DNA of 64,000 nucleotides. It comes from CAJBVW01 sp964457335 (GTDB lineage: Bacteria > Myxococcota_A > UBA796 > SXON01). Below the pieces are notes generated by a model. That model ran no database searches. It worked only from the letters and a program-made list of their open reading frames with translations, and was not told the DNA's origin. The number at the start of each line of letters is the position of its first letter. The first letter of the stretch is position 1. Of the stretch, positions 52,593 to 63,800 are shown piece after piece. The stretch spans positions 1-64,000 of the forward strand of contig CAYWGD010000013.1 of assembly GCA_964457335.1 (NCBI GenBank), in the 5' to 3' direction. Both the position numbers and the translations under genes were made by a program.

Positions 52593-55500
52593 TCAAGCCA
52601 GCTCAAACTCTATCCGGGCGATCTCGGGCAGGCTACTGCCGCCGCGTCGCAACGCGGCGCGCTCGGCCCCCACGTCGAGCCGCCACACCAAATCGAGCTG
52701 GTACGCGCCCGCGTCGAAGCCGCCGCCCGCCCCTCGGAACAACAGGACCCGCGTGCGGTCCGCGTTCCAGAAGGCCAGGAGATCGGACGCCGACGTGTAC
52801 GGCCCCGCGGTGCTCGAGGCGACGCGCAGCGCGGTGTCGACGCGCTCCACCTCGATCGGCTCGGGGGCGCAGAGCAGGAGCCCGTGGCGCCCCGCCGCGC
52901 TCGTGAGCTCTACCAGCTCGAGCGCGGGAGGCGTCGGAAGATAGGGCAGCTCCAGCAGCGTGGCGACCGCGTCGTACGTCGCCTCGCAGACCTCGTCGAC
53001 GTCGGCGCAGGCAGCGAGCGCGGCCTCCCGCGCGGCGGCCACGCCACCGGCGTCGGCGAGCGCGAGCGCCGAACGGGCCGCGTCGAGCGCGGTGATGGCG
53101 GTCGCGCGGTCCGTCGCGGCCGTGCCGAGCGTGGTGCCGAGGGCGGCCCCGGGATCGGTCACGTCGAGGGAGTGCACCCCCGCGAACGCGTCCACGAGCT
53201 CGACCCAGCCGGCGTACGCCGAGGTGGAGAAGGTCCACCGGAGCGCCTCGAGGCGCGGCTCCGAACGCACCACGAGGTCGCTGAAGGCGACGCCGTCGTC
53301 GTCGTCCGTGAACAGGCCGATCGGCCCGGTGAGCCCGGGGACGGCCGTCGTGGCGACGACCTCGGCGCCGTCGATCTCCAGTCGGACACCGTCCTCGTCC
53401 CGGACCACGCGCGCGGCGACCTGCTGGGCGGCCGCGATGCTCACGCTGCCCGTGGCGTGTACGACGGGGCTCCCTCCGCTCCGCGTGTAGATGGACGCTT
53501 GCTGGTTCACCAGGTCGACCCCGACCGCGGTCCAGTGGGTGGCGTCCGTCCACTGGACGACGAAGCCGACCGTGCCGGAGGCGCCGGCGCTCGACAGGTT
53601 GACCTCGACGCGGACGCCGCGCCACTCTGCCCGCCCCACGAGGACCACCGTGCCGATGCCCTGGGAGCCCCCTGAGGAGATGCCGGCGGTCTGCAGGAGC
53701 TGGCCCCCGGAGATGCTCCAGGTCGACATGCCACCCGACGAGCCCACGTCCACCGTGAGCCACCCGCGGGGCCAGCTCGTGAAGCCGTCGGCGTAGACCA
53801 CGATGCTCCCCATCAGCCGGGCCGAGTACCTGCGCCGTGCGGAGAGGAGCGACTCCGGCCAGGGCCGCGCCAGGGCGCGGCTGAACACCGCGGTCGACGT
53901 GCCCCAGGTGTAGACGCCCACCTGCCCGGCCGTCGGCGCGCTCGCGTCGTCGTCCGTCAGGTCGAACAGCAGCTCCTCGTTCACCTGGGCGCGGATCCGC
54001 GTGCCCTGCACCTGGACCAACAACGCCATCGTCGCGCCCGGCGTGTAGGCCGTCGTGTCGCTCCAGAGCTCGGTGAACACGCCGCCCGACACGCGCACCA
54101 GCCGCCGGTACCCGAACGTCGTGTCCAGGCTGAGGCGGTAGTAGTCGCCGACCCCCGCGTGGCGGAACACGAGGCCGACCGCTCCACTCCCGGAGGCCAC
54201 CTCGGTCTCGAACGACAGGTCCGCCCAGTCGGCATCGCCGGCGAGAAGCATGGTCCCGAGCTTCTCGATGGCGGTGGCGCTCGTGGAGCCGTCGCCGATC
54301 GCGGCCGTCTGCACGAGGCCCGTGCCGGCAGCCCACGCGGACGGCCCACCGGTCGTCCCGTCGTCCTGGGCGACCCACCCGGTGAGCCCGCCCGTGAAGT
54401 CGTCGTCCAACAGCGTCGCGGTGCCGGCACGGACCACCTGGTCGGTCGTCGTGAGCTCCGAGAGGCTGGTGGTGCCGCAGTCCTCGTAGGCGGTCGTGTA
54501 CTGGTACTCGGTCTCGCCGAGCTCCTGGGTGGCGGTGCGGCCCCAGGCGTTGGCGAACTCCACCGGCGCTCCGGTTTCGTCGAGCACGGGCTCCCCGTTG
54601 TCGTCCAGGAGCTCGACGACGAGATCCGAGCCGTAGAGCTGCTCGACGTAGTTCTCAGAGAACTCGACGCCGATGTCGTAGGCGCGGAACGCCGCGAGCG
54701 CGCCGTCCTCGGGGATGACGCGCTGGGTGAGCGGCGCCAGGTCGACGAGGCGTCCCCCGATGGGGGCGGGGTCGGCGCCGCGCGGATCGACGTCGGCTTG
54801 GTCGGCCACCCACGAGGGCCTGAGCTCCTCGGGGTGCACGCCGGGCGCGCCGAGGGTTCGGAAGAACGCGTAGCGGGTCCAGGTGTCGACCACGTCCCCG
54901 TCCTCGGGGTGGGTGCGCGTCGCGCGCGCGGTGATCGTCAGGCGATAAGAGGTCTCGGGCTCGAGCACCTCGTCGTCGCTCGACCAGACCTCGGCCTGGG
55001 ACTCGAGCCGCTCCCGTCGCTCCGTCTGCCAATCGAACTCGTCGGCTTCCGCCTGGGTGACGTAGGAGATCCGCACGAGGCGGAAGGTGGTCTCCGAGGG
55101 CCAGGTGAGGGACAACCACTCCACGTCCGGCACGTCGATCGCGACCTCCCCCGACCAGCCCGGGGACAGGAGCTGGTCGAAGACGACGTTGCCTTCGCTG
55201 GTGGCCTGCAGGGTCACGGCAGCACCGCCGTTCGCGACGGCGCCCCACAGCCGCACGCGCGCGACCCGTTCCGGGAACGCGATCCACATGCTGCCCGCCG
55301 CCGGCGTGGTCCAGCGGAGCGCGTGCGCCGTCGCCAACAGTGCGAACGCGTACGCCTCCACGGCCGGCGTCACCGAGCCGACGAAGAGGAACGAGAGCAG
55401 TTGATGATCGAAGGCCCCGGGGTAGGTGGTGCCCGTCGGGATCGTCTCCCAGTCGACGAGGTGGTTCGTGCTGACGGGGCTCGCCCCGCAGGGCCAGTCC

Positions 55501-58442
55501 GTGTGGGTTCCCAGGAACCGATCCGCGTAGGCGCGGGTGGACTGGCGCGCGAACGCGAACGGGGTGCGGACGAACAGCTGCAGCCGCGTCGCTGCGGCCG
55601 TCCCGCCCGACCCGTCGTCCGTGGCGGCCCAGGTGCCCCACGGCTCCTCGTCGAGCGCCTCCCAGGCGGCGCTCGCCCCGGCCGTGCGGAACGCCAGCGG
55701 CCACCGCTCGAGGGCCACGCTGACGAGCTCGTAGGTGAAGTCGTATTCCCCCACCTGCTCGGGGCCCGCGTAGTCCGCCCCATCCCGCCCGACCCCCGCA
55801 CTGTCCTTCATCGACTTGTTGAAGACGAGCATCGGCCGCGCGTCGAGCGGCACGATCGGGATCTCGTCGGAGCTGACGGGGTCGAAGGCCGTCGCCGAAC
55901 TCTCCAGGGTCAGCGGCCAGGTGTCCGCGACGACGAGATGTTCCACGCTGACCGCTTCGATGGGGTTCGCCGCCTCCGGTTCGGCCGGCTCCTCCCAGTA
56001 GAAGTCGATGGTGCGCTCGAAGTCGTGCAGGGGGGTGGGCAGATCCACCCGGACGGTGAGCTCCCCGCCGACGCTGTAGATGGTCGGGGACTCGCCCGAC
56101 AGGTTCGCCTCGACCGAGACCCCCAGCGAGAACCCGGCCACCGCGAGCTCGAACTCACCCCCCATGCCGATGGAGCCGGAGACGTGCGCCGGCCGCCACG
56201 ACAGCTCGGCCTGCGCCGACATCCACGCGCGCAACGTCAGGGCGACGGGGCCGAACTCCCAGGACTGACCAAGGGTCACCCCGAAGCCCTGACGCGCCCC
56301 GGCCGCGTCGAGCATGAGGTAGGTGTCGGCGTGGAGGAGGGCGAGCACGTCGGCGCGCACCCGTTCGGACTCCGGTGTGTCCTTGCCGATCCAGACGTGC
56401 CACTCGGCGGGCCGTGCGAAGTCGAAGAACGCCTCCGCGGCGGCCTCCACGTCGACGATCTTGGGCACCCCCCACCCGGCGTCGATGTTCATCTGGAAGG
56501 TACCCGCGTTCCCGTCGAGCACCGAGAGCATGTTGAGCGTTCCCTCGCTCGCCCCTTCGAGCTCGGGCTTCACCTGCAGGATGTTGGCCATCCCGTGCAG
56601 CATCACCACCGGTCCAGGCATCAGGAGCGCGAGCAGCGCCTTGGCGGACACCGAGTACCCGGTGTCGAAGACCGTCCCGACGGTCATGCCCGCGCCGATG
56701 GCGTAGGCGTCCCGCTCGGAGCCCCACTTCAGGCTGCTCTGCACGTCGAAGGCGGGCGATTGCTCCGAGTACCAGAGGTACCAATCGTCCTCGTCGCGGG
56801 CCGGGCGCACGTTGACACCGAACATGCCTGAGAACCCGTAGAGCGCCGCCCCGGTGCTCCCGAGAGGGATCCCGACCGGAAGCTCCACGCCCAGGTACAA
56901 GTACAGGTAGTTGAAGGGGTCGCTGTCGGTGTTCTGCCCGACGAGGACGCCGCCGTCGATGGCCACCTCGAGCGGCACGATCCGCGCGCTCAGGTCGCCG
57001 CGGAAGAACTTCTCCGTCCCTTCGTCGTAGTACGACGCGCGGCCCTCGAATTCCAGCGCGTTGGGGATCGTGAACTGGATGCCGACCCCGTTGAGGGTGA
57101 CCTCCGGCTCCCCACCCGTCGCCGGATCCCAGATGACACGCAACCCCTCCACGGACGCGCCGGTAGGCAGCCCGGCGGTGAGGGTGACTCCCCCCGAGAA
57201 GCCCACCCAACGTCGGCCGTCCTCGGTGTTGCCGAAGCCCACCTGCGAGAGCTCCACCTGGAAGCCGCCGAGCGCGAGGGCCAGCGGCGTGGGGAGCGTG
57301 AGCCAGCCGCCGTTGATCTGCACGCGGCCGTTCGTGTCGACCCGGAGCCCGTCGAGCTCGACCTCCGGCCACTGGATCCCCGGGCTGCCGAGCGTCAGGA
57401 TGATGGACCCCTGGAGCACCACCGCGGCGACGCCGTCCTCGATCTCGACGGCGAGGCTCGAGACCCGCAGGGTGCCGACGTTCGGCACGGTGAGCTCGAG
57501 GAGGCCGTCGTCGTCGGCGTCCGCCAGCGAGAGCACGAGGCCCCCGCTCTGATCGATGCCGATGTCGACGCTGACCACCTGGTCGAAGAAGGGGAGCGCG
57601 ATCTTCCCGCTCAGTTGCGCCATCACCAGCGCGTTCTGGGAGAACTCGACCGCGACGAGCTCGAGCCCGAACCCGAAGCCCGCGAGCGTGCCCGACCCGT
57701 CTCCCGATGGGATGGTGTCAGTCCACGTCGGCGACCAGGTCCCCGTGATTCGACCGCTGAAGCCCCCGTTTCCGATGACGAAGTTGGTGCAGCTGATGGT
57801 CTCCAGGCCCGCGACCGAGAGGCTGTCGGGCAGGTGCACGGTCACGCTGTCCAGCACCACCCCTCGGAAGTCGGGCGACTGGGAAGGCGGCCAATTCTCA
57901 CCCGGCGCGAGGTAGATCTTCACGTCCGAGGCCTCGATGACGACGCCCGTCTCGCCGAGCATCACCGCCGGGAGCACCAGCGTGGGCACCGAGCTGAAGG
58001 CGATGTTCCCGTCCAGCGTGACGGTCACGGCGCCCGGATCGAAGGTGATGTCGACGGGATCCGCCACACCGTCCTCGTCGGCGTCGACCGTGTCCCAGCC
58101 GCCGTCGGCACCGGGGGTCACGGGTCGCAGGAGCCCGCCCTTTATGCGCAGCGTGACGTCCAACGACGACAGGGTCAGCTCGGGGTTGTCCGAGAGCTCG
58201 AGCGACACGCCGATCTCGGCCGACGAGCCGGCGGACAGCACCCGCAGCTCGAGCAGATCGATGCCCGGCAGGGTGAACACCACCGCGTCGCCGAGCTCGA
58301 TGGTGTAGGTCGCCACGACGACCCCACCCGAGAGGATCGCCTCCGTGTCGACGACGGCCAGGGAGCCGAGGTCGGGCAGCTCGAAGGCGGCGTCGGGCCA
58401 GACGTCGACGAGGCGGCTGAGTGGGACGTAACGGTTTGCCAT
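52593..58442 (-). CDS. Giant beta-rich protein with two concanavalin-like domains
   Basis: This is a 1949-aa protein without a signal peptide (MANRYVPLSRLVDVWPDA). Residues 1 to about 850 are repetitive beta strands (LELSDNPELTLSSLDV; GGFQVELSQVGFGN). The middle (about 870-1300) is mixed and contains YRLTITARATRT-type strands. Two tandem lectin-like jelly rolls lie at about 1340-1520 (DDDFTGGLTGWVAQDDGTTG) and 1545-1725 (ADGFTSWPRGWLTVD). The last 200 residues are helical, then beta. GGAG precedes the ATG. It lies 27 bp after the HExxH protein gene. The length and repeat structure suggest an extracellular or particle-borne protein. I cannot assign a function. Confidence 0.75.
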   Translation of the reverse strand: MANRYVPLSRLVDVWPDAAFELPDLGSLAVVDTEAILSGGVVVATYTIELGDAVVFTLPGIDLLELRVLSAGSSAEIGVSLELSDNPELTLSSLDVTLRIKGGLLRPVTPGADGGWDTVDADEDGVADPVDITFDPGAVTVTLDGNIAFSSVPTLVLPAVMLGETGVVIEASDVKIYLAPGENWPPSQSPDFRGVVLDSVTVHLPDSLSVAGLETISCTNFVIGNGGFSGRITGTWSPTWTDTIPSGDGSGTLAGFGFGLELVAVEFSQNALVMAQLSGKIALPFFDQVVSVDIGIDQSGGLVLSLADADDDGLLELTVPNVGTLRVSSLAVEIEDGVAAVVLQGSIILTLGSPGIQWPEVELDGLRVDTNGRVQINGGWLTLPTPLALALGGFQVELSQVGFGNTEDGRRWVGFSGGVTLTAGLPTGASVEGLRVIWDPATGGEPEVTLNGVGIQFTIPNALEFEGRASYYDEGTEKFFRGDLSARIVPLEVAIDGGVLVGQNTDSDPFNYLYLYLGVELPVGIPLGSTGAALYGFSGMFGVNVRPARDEDDWYLWYSEQSPAFDVQSSLKWGSERDAYAIGAGMTVGTVFDTGYSVSAKALLALLMPGPVVMLHGMANILQVKPELEGASEGTLNMLSVLDGNAGTFQMNIDAGWGVPKIVDVEAAAEAFFDFARPAEWHVWIGKDTPESERVRADVLALLHADTYLMLDAAGARQGFGVTLGQSWEFGPVALTLRAWMSAQAELSWRPAHVSGSIGMGGEFELAVAGFSLGVSVEANLSGESPTIYSVGGELTVRVDLPTPLHDFERTIDFYWEEPAEPEAANPIEAVSVEHLVVADTWPLTLESSATAFDPVSSDEIPIVPLDARPMLVFNKSMKDSAGVGRDGADYAGPEQVGEYDFTYELVSVALERWPLAFRTAGASAAWEALDEEPWGTWAATDDGSGGTAAATRLQLFVRTPFAFARQSTRAYADRFLGTHTDWPCGASPVSTNHLVDWETIPTGTTYPGAFDHQLLSFLFVGSVTPAVEAYAFALLATAHALRWTTPAAGSMWIAFPERVARVRLWGAVANGGAAVTLQATSEGNVVFDQLLSPGWSGEVAIDVPDVEWLSLTWPSETTFRLVRISYVTQAEADEFDWQTERRERLESQAEVWSSDDEVLEPETSYRLTITARATRTHPEDGDVVDTWTRYAFFRTLGAPGVHPEELRPSWVADQADVDPRGADPAPIGGRLVDLAPLTQRVIPEDGALAAFRAYDIGVEFSENYVEQLYGSDLVVELLDDNGEPVLDETGAPVEFANAWGRTATQELGETEYQYTTAYEDCGTTSLSELTTTDQVVRAGTATLLDDDFTGGLTGWVAQDDGTTGGPSAWAAGTGLVQTAAIGDGSTSATAIEKLGTMLLAGDADWADLSFETEVASGSGAVGLVFRHAGVGDYYRLSLDTTFGYRRLVRVSGGVFTELWSDTTAYTPGATMALLVQVQGTRIRAQVNEELLFDLTDDDASAPTAGQVGVYTWGTSTAVFSRALARPWPESLLSARRRYSARLMGSIVVYADGFTSWPRGWLTVDVGSSGGMSTWSISGGQLLQTAGISSGGSQGIGTVVLVGRAEWRGVRVEVNLSSAGASGTVGFVVQWTDATHWTAVGVDLVNQQASIYTRSGGSPVVHATGSVSIAAAQQVAARVVRDEDGVRLEIDGAEVVATTAVPGLTGPIGLFTDDDDGVAFSDLVVRSEPRLEALRWTFSTSAYAGWVELVDAFAGVHSLDVTDPGAALGTTLGTAATDRATAITALDAARSALALADAGGVAAAREAALAACADVDEVCEATYDAVATLLELPYLPTPPALELVELTSAAGRHGLLLCAPEPIEVERVDTALRVASSTAGPYTSASDLLAFWNADRTRVLLFRGAGGGFDAGAYQLDLVWRLDVGAERAALRRGGSSLPEIARIEFELA

Positions 58443-58469
58443 CGTTCACTCCGCGGTGCGCGGGACCGC

Positions 58470-60788
58470 CTAGAGGTTCCAGGGGACGAGGTGGTTTGGT
58501 TGGAAGTCGGCCGCGAAGGTCGCTCCGAGGTGGATCTCCATCTCGTAGACGAGATCCCCCACCTCGGGCCAGGTCTCGACCGCGATCCAGGTCGAGGGAT
58601 CGCCCAGATCCACGGTCGGCTGCCACACGACCGCGAGGAAGGCGACGCGCACCGCCTCGAGTTGAAGCGTGGGGTGCGTGGAGATGTCGGCCAGGTTCAT
58701 GTTGGCGTCTGGCGTGTTCGCGTCGGAGACGACCTCGAGCCCTTGATTCTGGAGCCACTCCCACACGGCCGTCGCCAATGCGCCTTCGACACAGTAGGCA
58801 TCGACGCTGGAGAGCAGGGCCCCTTGTTCGGTCGTGTACCTGTCCTTCGGGTACGCGCCGGATCCCGTGTTGTTCCACGGGATCTGGAGCCCCCACGCGA
58901 GCTCGACGAGCAAGCCGTAGAACTCGAGGAAGGTAGTGAGGCGGCTCGTGAATCGCGTGTAGTAGTGCGATCGAGAATAGTCCGGAGAAGCGGTCATCGC
59001 TACGTAGGCGTCCCAGTTCCGGAGCGCGTCCGTCATCCCCATGACCTGCATCATCGTCGCGTGCGCATGCTCGTGGGCCGTGTTGCCACGGGTGAGGATG
59101 CTCTTCCAATCGTACGTGGCATTCTGGTGGTACCAGGTGCAGGTGACGCCATCCTGGATGTGGGTGCTCGCGGCCGATCCCGACGTGCTCTCGTAGATGA
59201 AGAACATGTGATCGGTCAGGAGCTGGCTGTAACTGCCCAGCAGGGTTCCCCACCACTGCTGCGCCTCCCTGAGGTACTTCAGGATCACCAGCATGGCGTT
59301 GGTTTCGAAGTCATCCTCGTCCGATACCGCAATCTCGTGATCCTCGGCCCAGAACCGTTGGCCCTCCCAGGGGTCCCCCCAGTATGCGTTGCCGTCCAAC
59401 TCCAGCACCGAGATGGGGGCCAAGGAAGCGTACGTGCCAGCCTGCACCTGGCGGAAGGAGTCGACTCCGATCTCCGGATCGGAGAGGCGCCGCGTGAAGC
59501 AGGGCTCCACCTGCGCTCCTGCGTCCAGGTCGAAGAGGATGCCATGGGCTTCGCCGTTCTCGTCGAGCCGAAAGGTGGCGACCTCCGAGTACACACCCGT
59601 CCCCACGTAGATGCCCATGAGCACCTCGGTGCCCTTGCCCGCGCGATTCTTCACCATCGAGTACCCGGACGTCGAGAGGACGGGCAGGCCCGACGACGAG
59701 TACTGGATCGCCGTCAGCGACACCCGCAAGTTGAAGGGCACCCCGTAGAAGATCTCCAAGGGCGCGTCGACGGAGCCGACCTGGAAGCCCAGGCAGTCCA
59801 CCATCCACGCGGGGCTGTCCTCCCCACCGATCCGGCCCTTCCAACCCAGCGTGCTCCACGTGTCGTCACGCGTGTTTTCGTCCTTGTCTCCCACGGCGAT
59901 CGCCGACGCGGGCGTGATCTCGAAGTGGAAGGACACACCGGACACCGCCGGTGTCGGGAAGGACGCGATCCCGCCCGAGTCGGAGGTGGTGCTCTCGATG
60001 GGCGTGGAGGTGTCGCTGTCCACCAGGTCCACGGTCGCGCCGACCAGGTCCTCAACCGTCTTCGTCGCCACGTTGTAGTAGCGCACCCGCAGGTAGATCG
60101 CCGTGGGTTGGACCACGGCCGCGGCGCCCACGCAGACCGGGTGGTCGGCGAGGGCCTCCGCGTCCACGTGGGTGGCCATGACGGCGAGGAGCGCCGCCGC
60201 GTCCTGCTCGACGTAGTCGGGGTCGGGGCCGATCACCCGAAAACGGAGCACGCCCGCGCCGCCCGTGTCCAATGCGATCTGGCCGATCACGTCCTCGACG
60301 GACAAGGTGGCCCTCCAATCCCCAGCCTGCACCTTGGCCAGCCAATTCGCGGCGTCGGCGGTCCCACCCCTCGCGGCCGCGCACTTCGTGAGCTCGGCGG
60401 TGGACACGGAGCTCGCCATCGCGCTCAGGAGCGTGTCGACCGTCGTTTGATCGAGGCCCTCGAGGATCCAATACTGGGAGTAGGGGATTCCGGCCGGAAA
60501 CGCGGTCTTCAGGCGGATCTTCTTCATCGGCTCGATGACGATGCAGTACTGCTCGGTCTCCTCGCCGTTGGGGAGCATCATGGGCGCGCTCGGGGTCGCG
60601 GCGTACACCATGAGGTTCCCGTCCGCCGGCATCACCACGTCGGTCGGCCCGCCCGACGCCACCGCGATGTCGACACCCCCGGCGGCGTTGGCGGTGACAC
60701 CGATCAGGGGCGCGCTCGCCGAGTAGTCGTTTCCGCTCCTCGCCGGCGGCGGCAGGATCGGAGGGACGAAGCTCTTGTTGTTCGGCAT
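58470..60788 (-). CDS. Large protein with HExxH zincin-like motif
   Basis: This is a 772-aa protein without a signal peptide (MPNNKSFVPPILPPPARS). The N-terminal part includes strand-rich modules. A segment at about 225-315 looks like a carboxypeptidase-regulatory or Cna-B-like domain (TVDLVDSDTSTPIESTTS). Around residue 572 is H572-E573-H574-A575-H576, an HExxH motif on a helix (AHEHAHATMMQVMG), preceded by YDWKSILTRGN, so a zinc protease is possible. A third zinc ligand could not be fixed. The rest is helical. It is 12 bp from the upstream giant gene and 27 bp from the downstream one. GGAG precedes the ATG. Confidence 0.72.
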   Translation of the reverse strand: MPNNKSFVPPILPPPARSGNDYSASAPLIGVTANAAGGVDIAVASGGPTDVVMPADGNLMVYAATPSAPMMLPNGEETEQYCIVIEPMKKIRLKTAFPAGIPYSQYWILEGLDQTTVDTLLSAMASSVSTAELTKCAAARGGTADAANWLAKVQAGDWRATLSVEDVIGQIALDTGGAGVLRFRVIGPDPDYVEQDAAALLAVMATHVDAEALADHPVCVGAAAVVQPTAIYLRVRYYNVATKTVEDLVGATVDLVDSDTSTPIESTTSDSGGIASFPTPAVSGVSFHFEITPASAIAVGDKDENTRDDTWSTLGWKGRIGGEDSPAWMVDCLGFQVGSVDAPLEIFYGVPFNLRVSLTAIQYSSSGLPVLSTSGYSMVKNRAGKGTEVLMGIYVGTGVYSEVATFRLDENGEAHGILFDLDAGAQVEPCFTRRLSDPEIGVDSFRQVQAGTYASLAPISVLELDGNAYWGDPWEGQRFWAEDHEIAVSDEDDFETNAMLVILKYLREAQQWWGTLLGSYSQLLTDHMFFIYESTSGSAASTHIQDGVTCTWYHQNATYDWKSILTRGNTAHEHAHATMMQVMGMTDALRNWDAYVAMTASPDYSRSHYYTRFTSRLTTFLEFYGLLVELAWGLQIPWNNTGSGAYPKDRYTTEQGALLSSVDAYCVEGALATAVWEWLQNQGLEVVSDANTPDANMNLADISTHPTLQLEAVRVAFLAVVWQPTVDLGDPSTWIAVETWPEVGDLVYEMEIHLGATFAADFQPNHLVPWNL

Positions 60789-60800
60789 GGCTGTCTCCGA

Positions 60801-63800
60801 TCAGGGAGCGGCGAGGGAGTAGGTCTGGAAGCGGCTGCGGTTCACGTTGCCGGCACCGTCCCTCACGCGGACGCGGTAGCTGTAGGCGGTGCCAGTGTCG
60901 GCGGACGAGTCCTGCGTGGTGAAGCGGCGCGCGTCCTCCGCCTCGGGATCCGACGTGTCGTCGGCTTCGGTCCAGGTCCCGACGCGGGTCCAGAAGAGCC
61001 CGTCGCTGGCCTTCCGCTCGACGACGAACTCCAGGCCCGCTTCTTCCGCGAGGCATCGGAGGCACACGACCGGTGTGTACGTGTCGGCCGGGTCCTCGGT
61101 TTCGCTCCACGCCAGGAGGGCCCCGTCCGAACCCCGGATCTTCCGCCACTCCACGGCCTCCCACTCGGGCGACTCCGGCGGCGTCGTGTCGATCGCGCGC
61201 CCGGCGAACACCGGGGTCGCCTGGGACACGTTTCCGAAGGTGTCCCGCGCCGCCAGGCGGTAGTACACGTCCGTCCCCCCGACGAGGCCGTCGTCCGTGT
61301 AGCTCTCCGTCGGTCCGGTCGCTGCCGGTGTCACGACCTCGGGCTCGGGCTCCCAACGCACATCCGCGAGCGACGCGGCGTCCGACCCGCGCCAGAGGAG
61401 GTAGTCCTGCAGGTCGGGGTCGTCGATGGCCGTCCAGGTGAACGTGATCGCGTTCTCCTCCGCCGTGACGCTGAGAACCCGCGGCATGCGCGGCGGGTCG
61501 ACCCGCCGGATGTGGACCGGTGGGTGCGTCGCGCCCCAGGCACTCTCGTTCCCCGAGTCGTCCTGCGCGCGGACCCGGTAGAGGACGAAGCCTCGGCCGC
61601 GGGCCTCGAAGCGATCCTCGTAGGAGAGTGCGTCCACCGGCTCCGCGTTGATCCGGCGGAACGCCTGCTCGTTGCCGCTCGTGTCGGCGAGCTGCTGCAC
61701 CTGGAGGTCGTCGAGCTGCGGGTAGAACCACTCGGCGAAGGCCCGCCAGGCCGCGAGGATGGTGTCCCCATCCGGATCGGTACGGAGGTCGGGGGACTGG
61801 AGCCCGGCGCGTGTCAGTGTGGGGTAGTTCTCCGTGAGCCAGGCGTCGGCGTCGTAGCCGTACGTGCTCTCGTCGGGGAAGGGGTCGGATCCGTAGGGCC
61901 CGAGCGCCAGGCGCCTCATCTCCCGGTCGCGCAGGAACAAGCTGGCGGCGGTCGACCGGTACACGTGGTACGCACCCGCCCCGGTCACGGCCCACCAACT
62001 CAGCGTGTACCGCGCCATCCCGTACCAATCGGCCGGATCCGCATACACCGGGGTGCTGGCGCTCGCGGTCGTGGCCGTCGGCGCGGACGGTGCGGTGGTC
62101 CTCGTGGCCGTGACGCGGCACGGGACGGAGACGCGGCCCTTGTTCCCCGCGCGCCCTCCGAGCCCCCCGCGGTCCACGGACGCCCACGCGGCGTCATCGG
62201 GCACGGCCGCGTCCCCGTCCGAGGCCGCGACGCCCACGAGGCCCGTGGCGACCGGGTAGTCGTCCGCCGGCGCGAGGGTCTCGGAGGTGACGAGGACAGT
62301 GTACCGTCGACCAGGGGTGTACCTCAGGGTGTCACCAACCGCCGGCACCACGTCGGTGTCGTCGCCCATCGTGCGCGCGTCCAGCACGAGCACGAGGAGG
62401 CTCGACGCGTCCATGTCCTGGGACTTCGCGCGCCACGTCACGCCGGCGGACCAGGCGACCCCGGGGACGAGCTCCGCCGCGGCGCTCGAGAAGTCGATGT
62501 CGGTGACGACCTCCCAGCCTTCCGCCACGGCCGTCACCGCGGTCACCGTGCCGAGCCACGGGCCGTCCGGGACCGCGGACTCGGCGTGAATCCGGCGCGT
62601 CCAGGCCAGCTCGGGTGACAGGGGAAGGAAATTGGGGCCCGTCCGGGAGAACCGCACCACGAAGGGGCCCGTCGTCGGCTGCTCGTCCGGGTCCGTGAGG
62701 TCCTGCACCGTGAGCACCGCCGCGGCGCCGGTGGTGTTGCCGGTGATCTCGAACGTCCGACCGCCGACCCGCAGGAACTCGCCCGCGAGCGCGTCGGCCG
62801 CACCCGTCCACTCCTGGTCGGTCGTCAGCTCGGTCGTCCCGCCGAGCGGACTGGTCGCCGTGATTCGGCCCAGGATCCCGTTCGCCTCGCCCGGGATGAA
62901 GTAGACCAGGAACTCCCCTGCCGTCTCGACGCCCGGCGCCTGGAGCCGGTTCCATCCAGACCAGGTGAAGTCCACGCGGATGGCCTGCGTCGCGCTTGCC
63001 GCGGCCAGGAGCGCCGCGTCCGCCGTGCTGATCCACGGGTCCGCCGCGTCGAGCCAGCGCGCTGCGACCGCCGCGGGAGGCGGCGGCTGGCGCAGGCCCA
63101 GCGCGCGGATCGTCTGGGGCCCGCTGAAGACGCTCGCCCGCCCGAAGATGTCCACCGCGCGGACCCGGTAGTCGTACCAACCCGGAGCGACGTCCCAGTC
63201 GACGAAATCCTGCGGCATCGGCGGCCAGCTCGCCGGCCGCGTGCCGGACGCCTCCGGCGGTGAATGCGTGACGGCGTACTCCCGCGTGAGGTCGTGCGTC
63301 GCCGTGACAGGGCCGGGCCCGCCGCCGTTCCCTCGATCGTCCCGCTGCACCTGGAAGCGGACCGGGCGCCGGGTCTCGGAGGTCGGGGGGTTCGTGATCG
63401 TCGGCCAACGAAGACCGACGGCGCTGCTCGCCGTGGTCGGCGAGCCGTCCGCGGCGAGCCGGCTCGGGACGGAGACCACGGAGAGGGGCTGGAGCGCGGG
63501 CACCGGCACCGCCGGAGGGGGGCCCACGAGCGCGTGCCAGGAGACGTAGTTCACGTCCCCCACTGCGCCGCTCACCGGTCGCGTGTACACCCGGTAGAGC
63601 TTCCAGGGCGCCATGGTGTCGACCAGGAGCTGGTCGATGCCGCCCGCGTTCACGACCGTGACCGTCGACTGACCGACGGCGACGGCCACCGTGGCCACGG
63701 CCGCGCCCGAGCGGTAGGCGCGCACCGTGCCAACGGCCGTCATGTCCACGTCGAGGTGGACGACCTGCACCGTCCCGTCGGGAAGCTGGATTCGTCCAGG

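Noticed and set aside
57615..62618. 1667-aa plus-strand open frame
   Set aside because: It is antisense to the giant-protein genes, with composition typical of an antisense frame and no recognisable motif.
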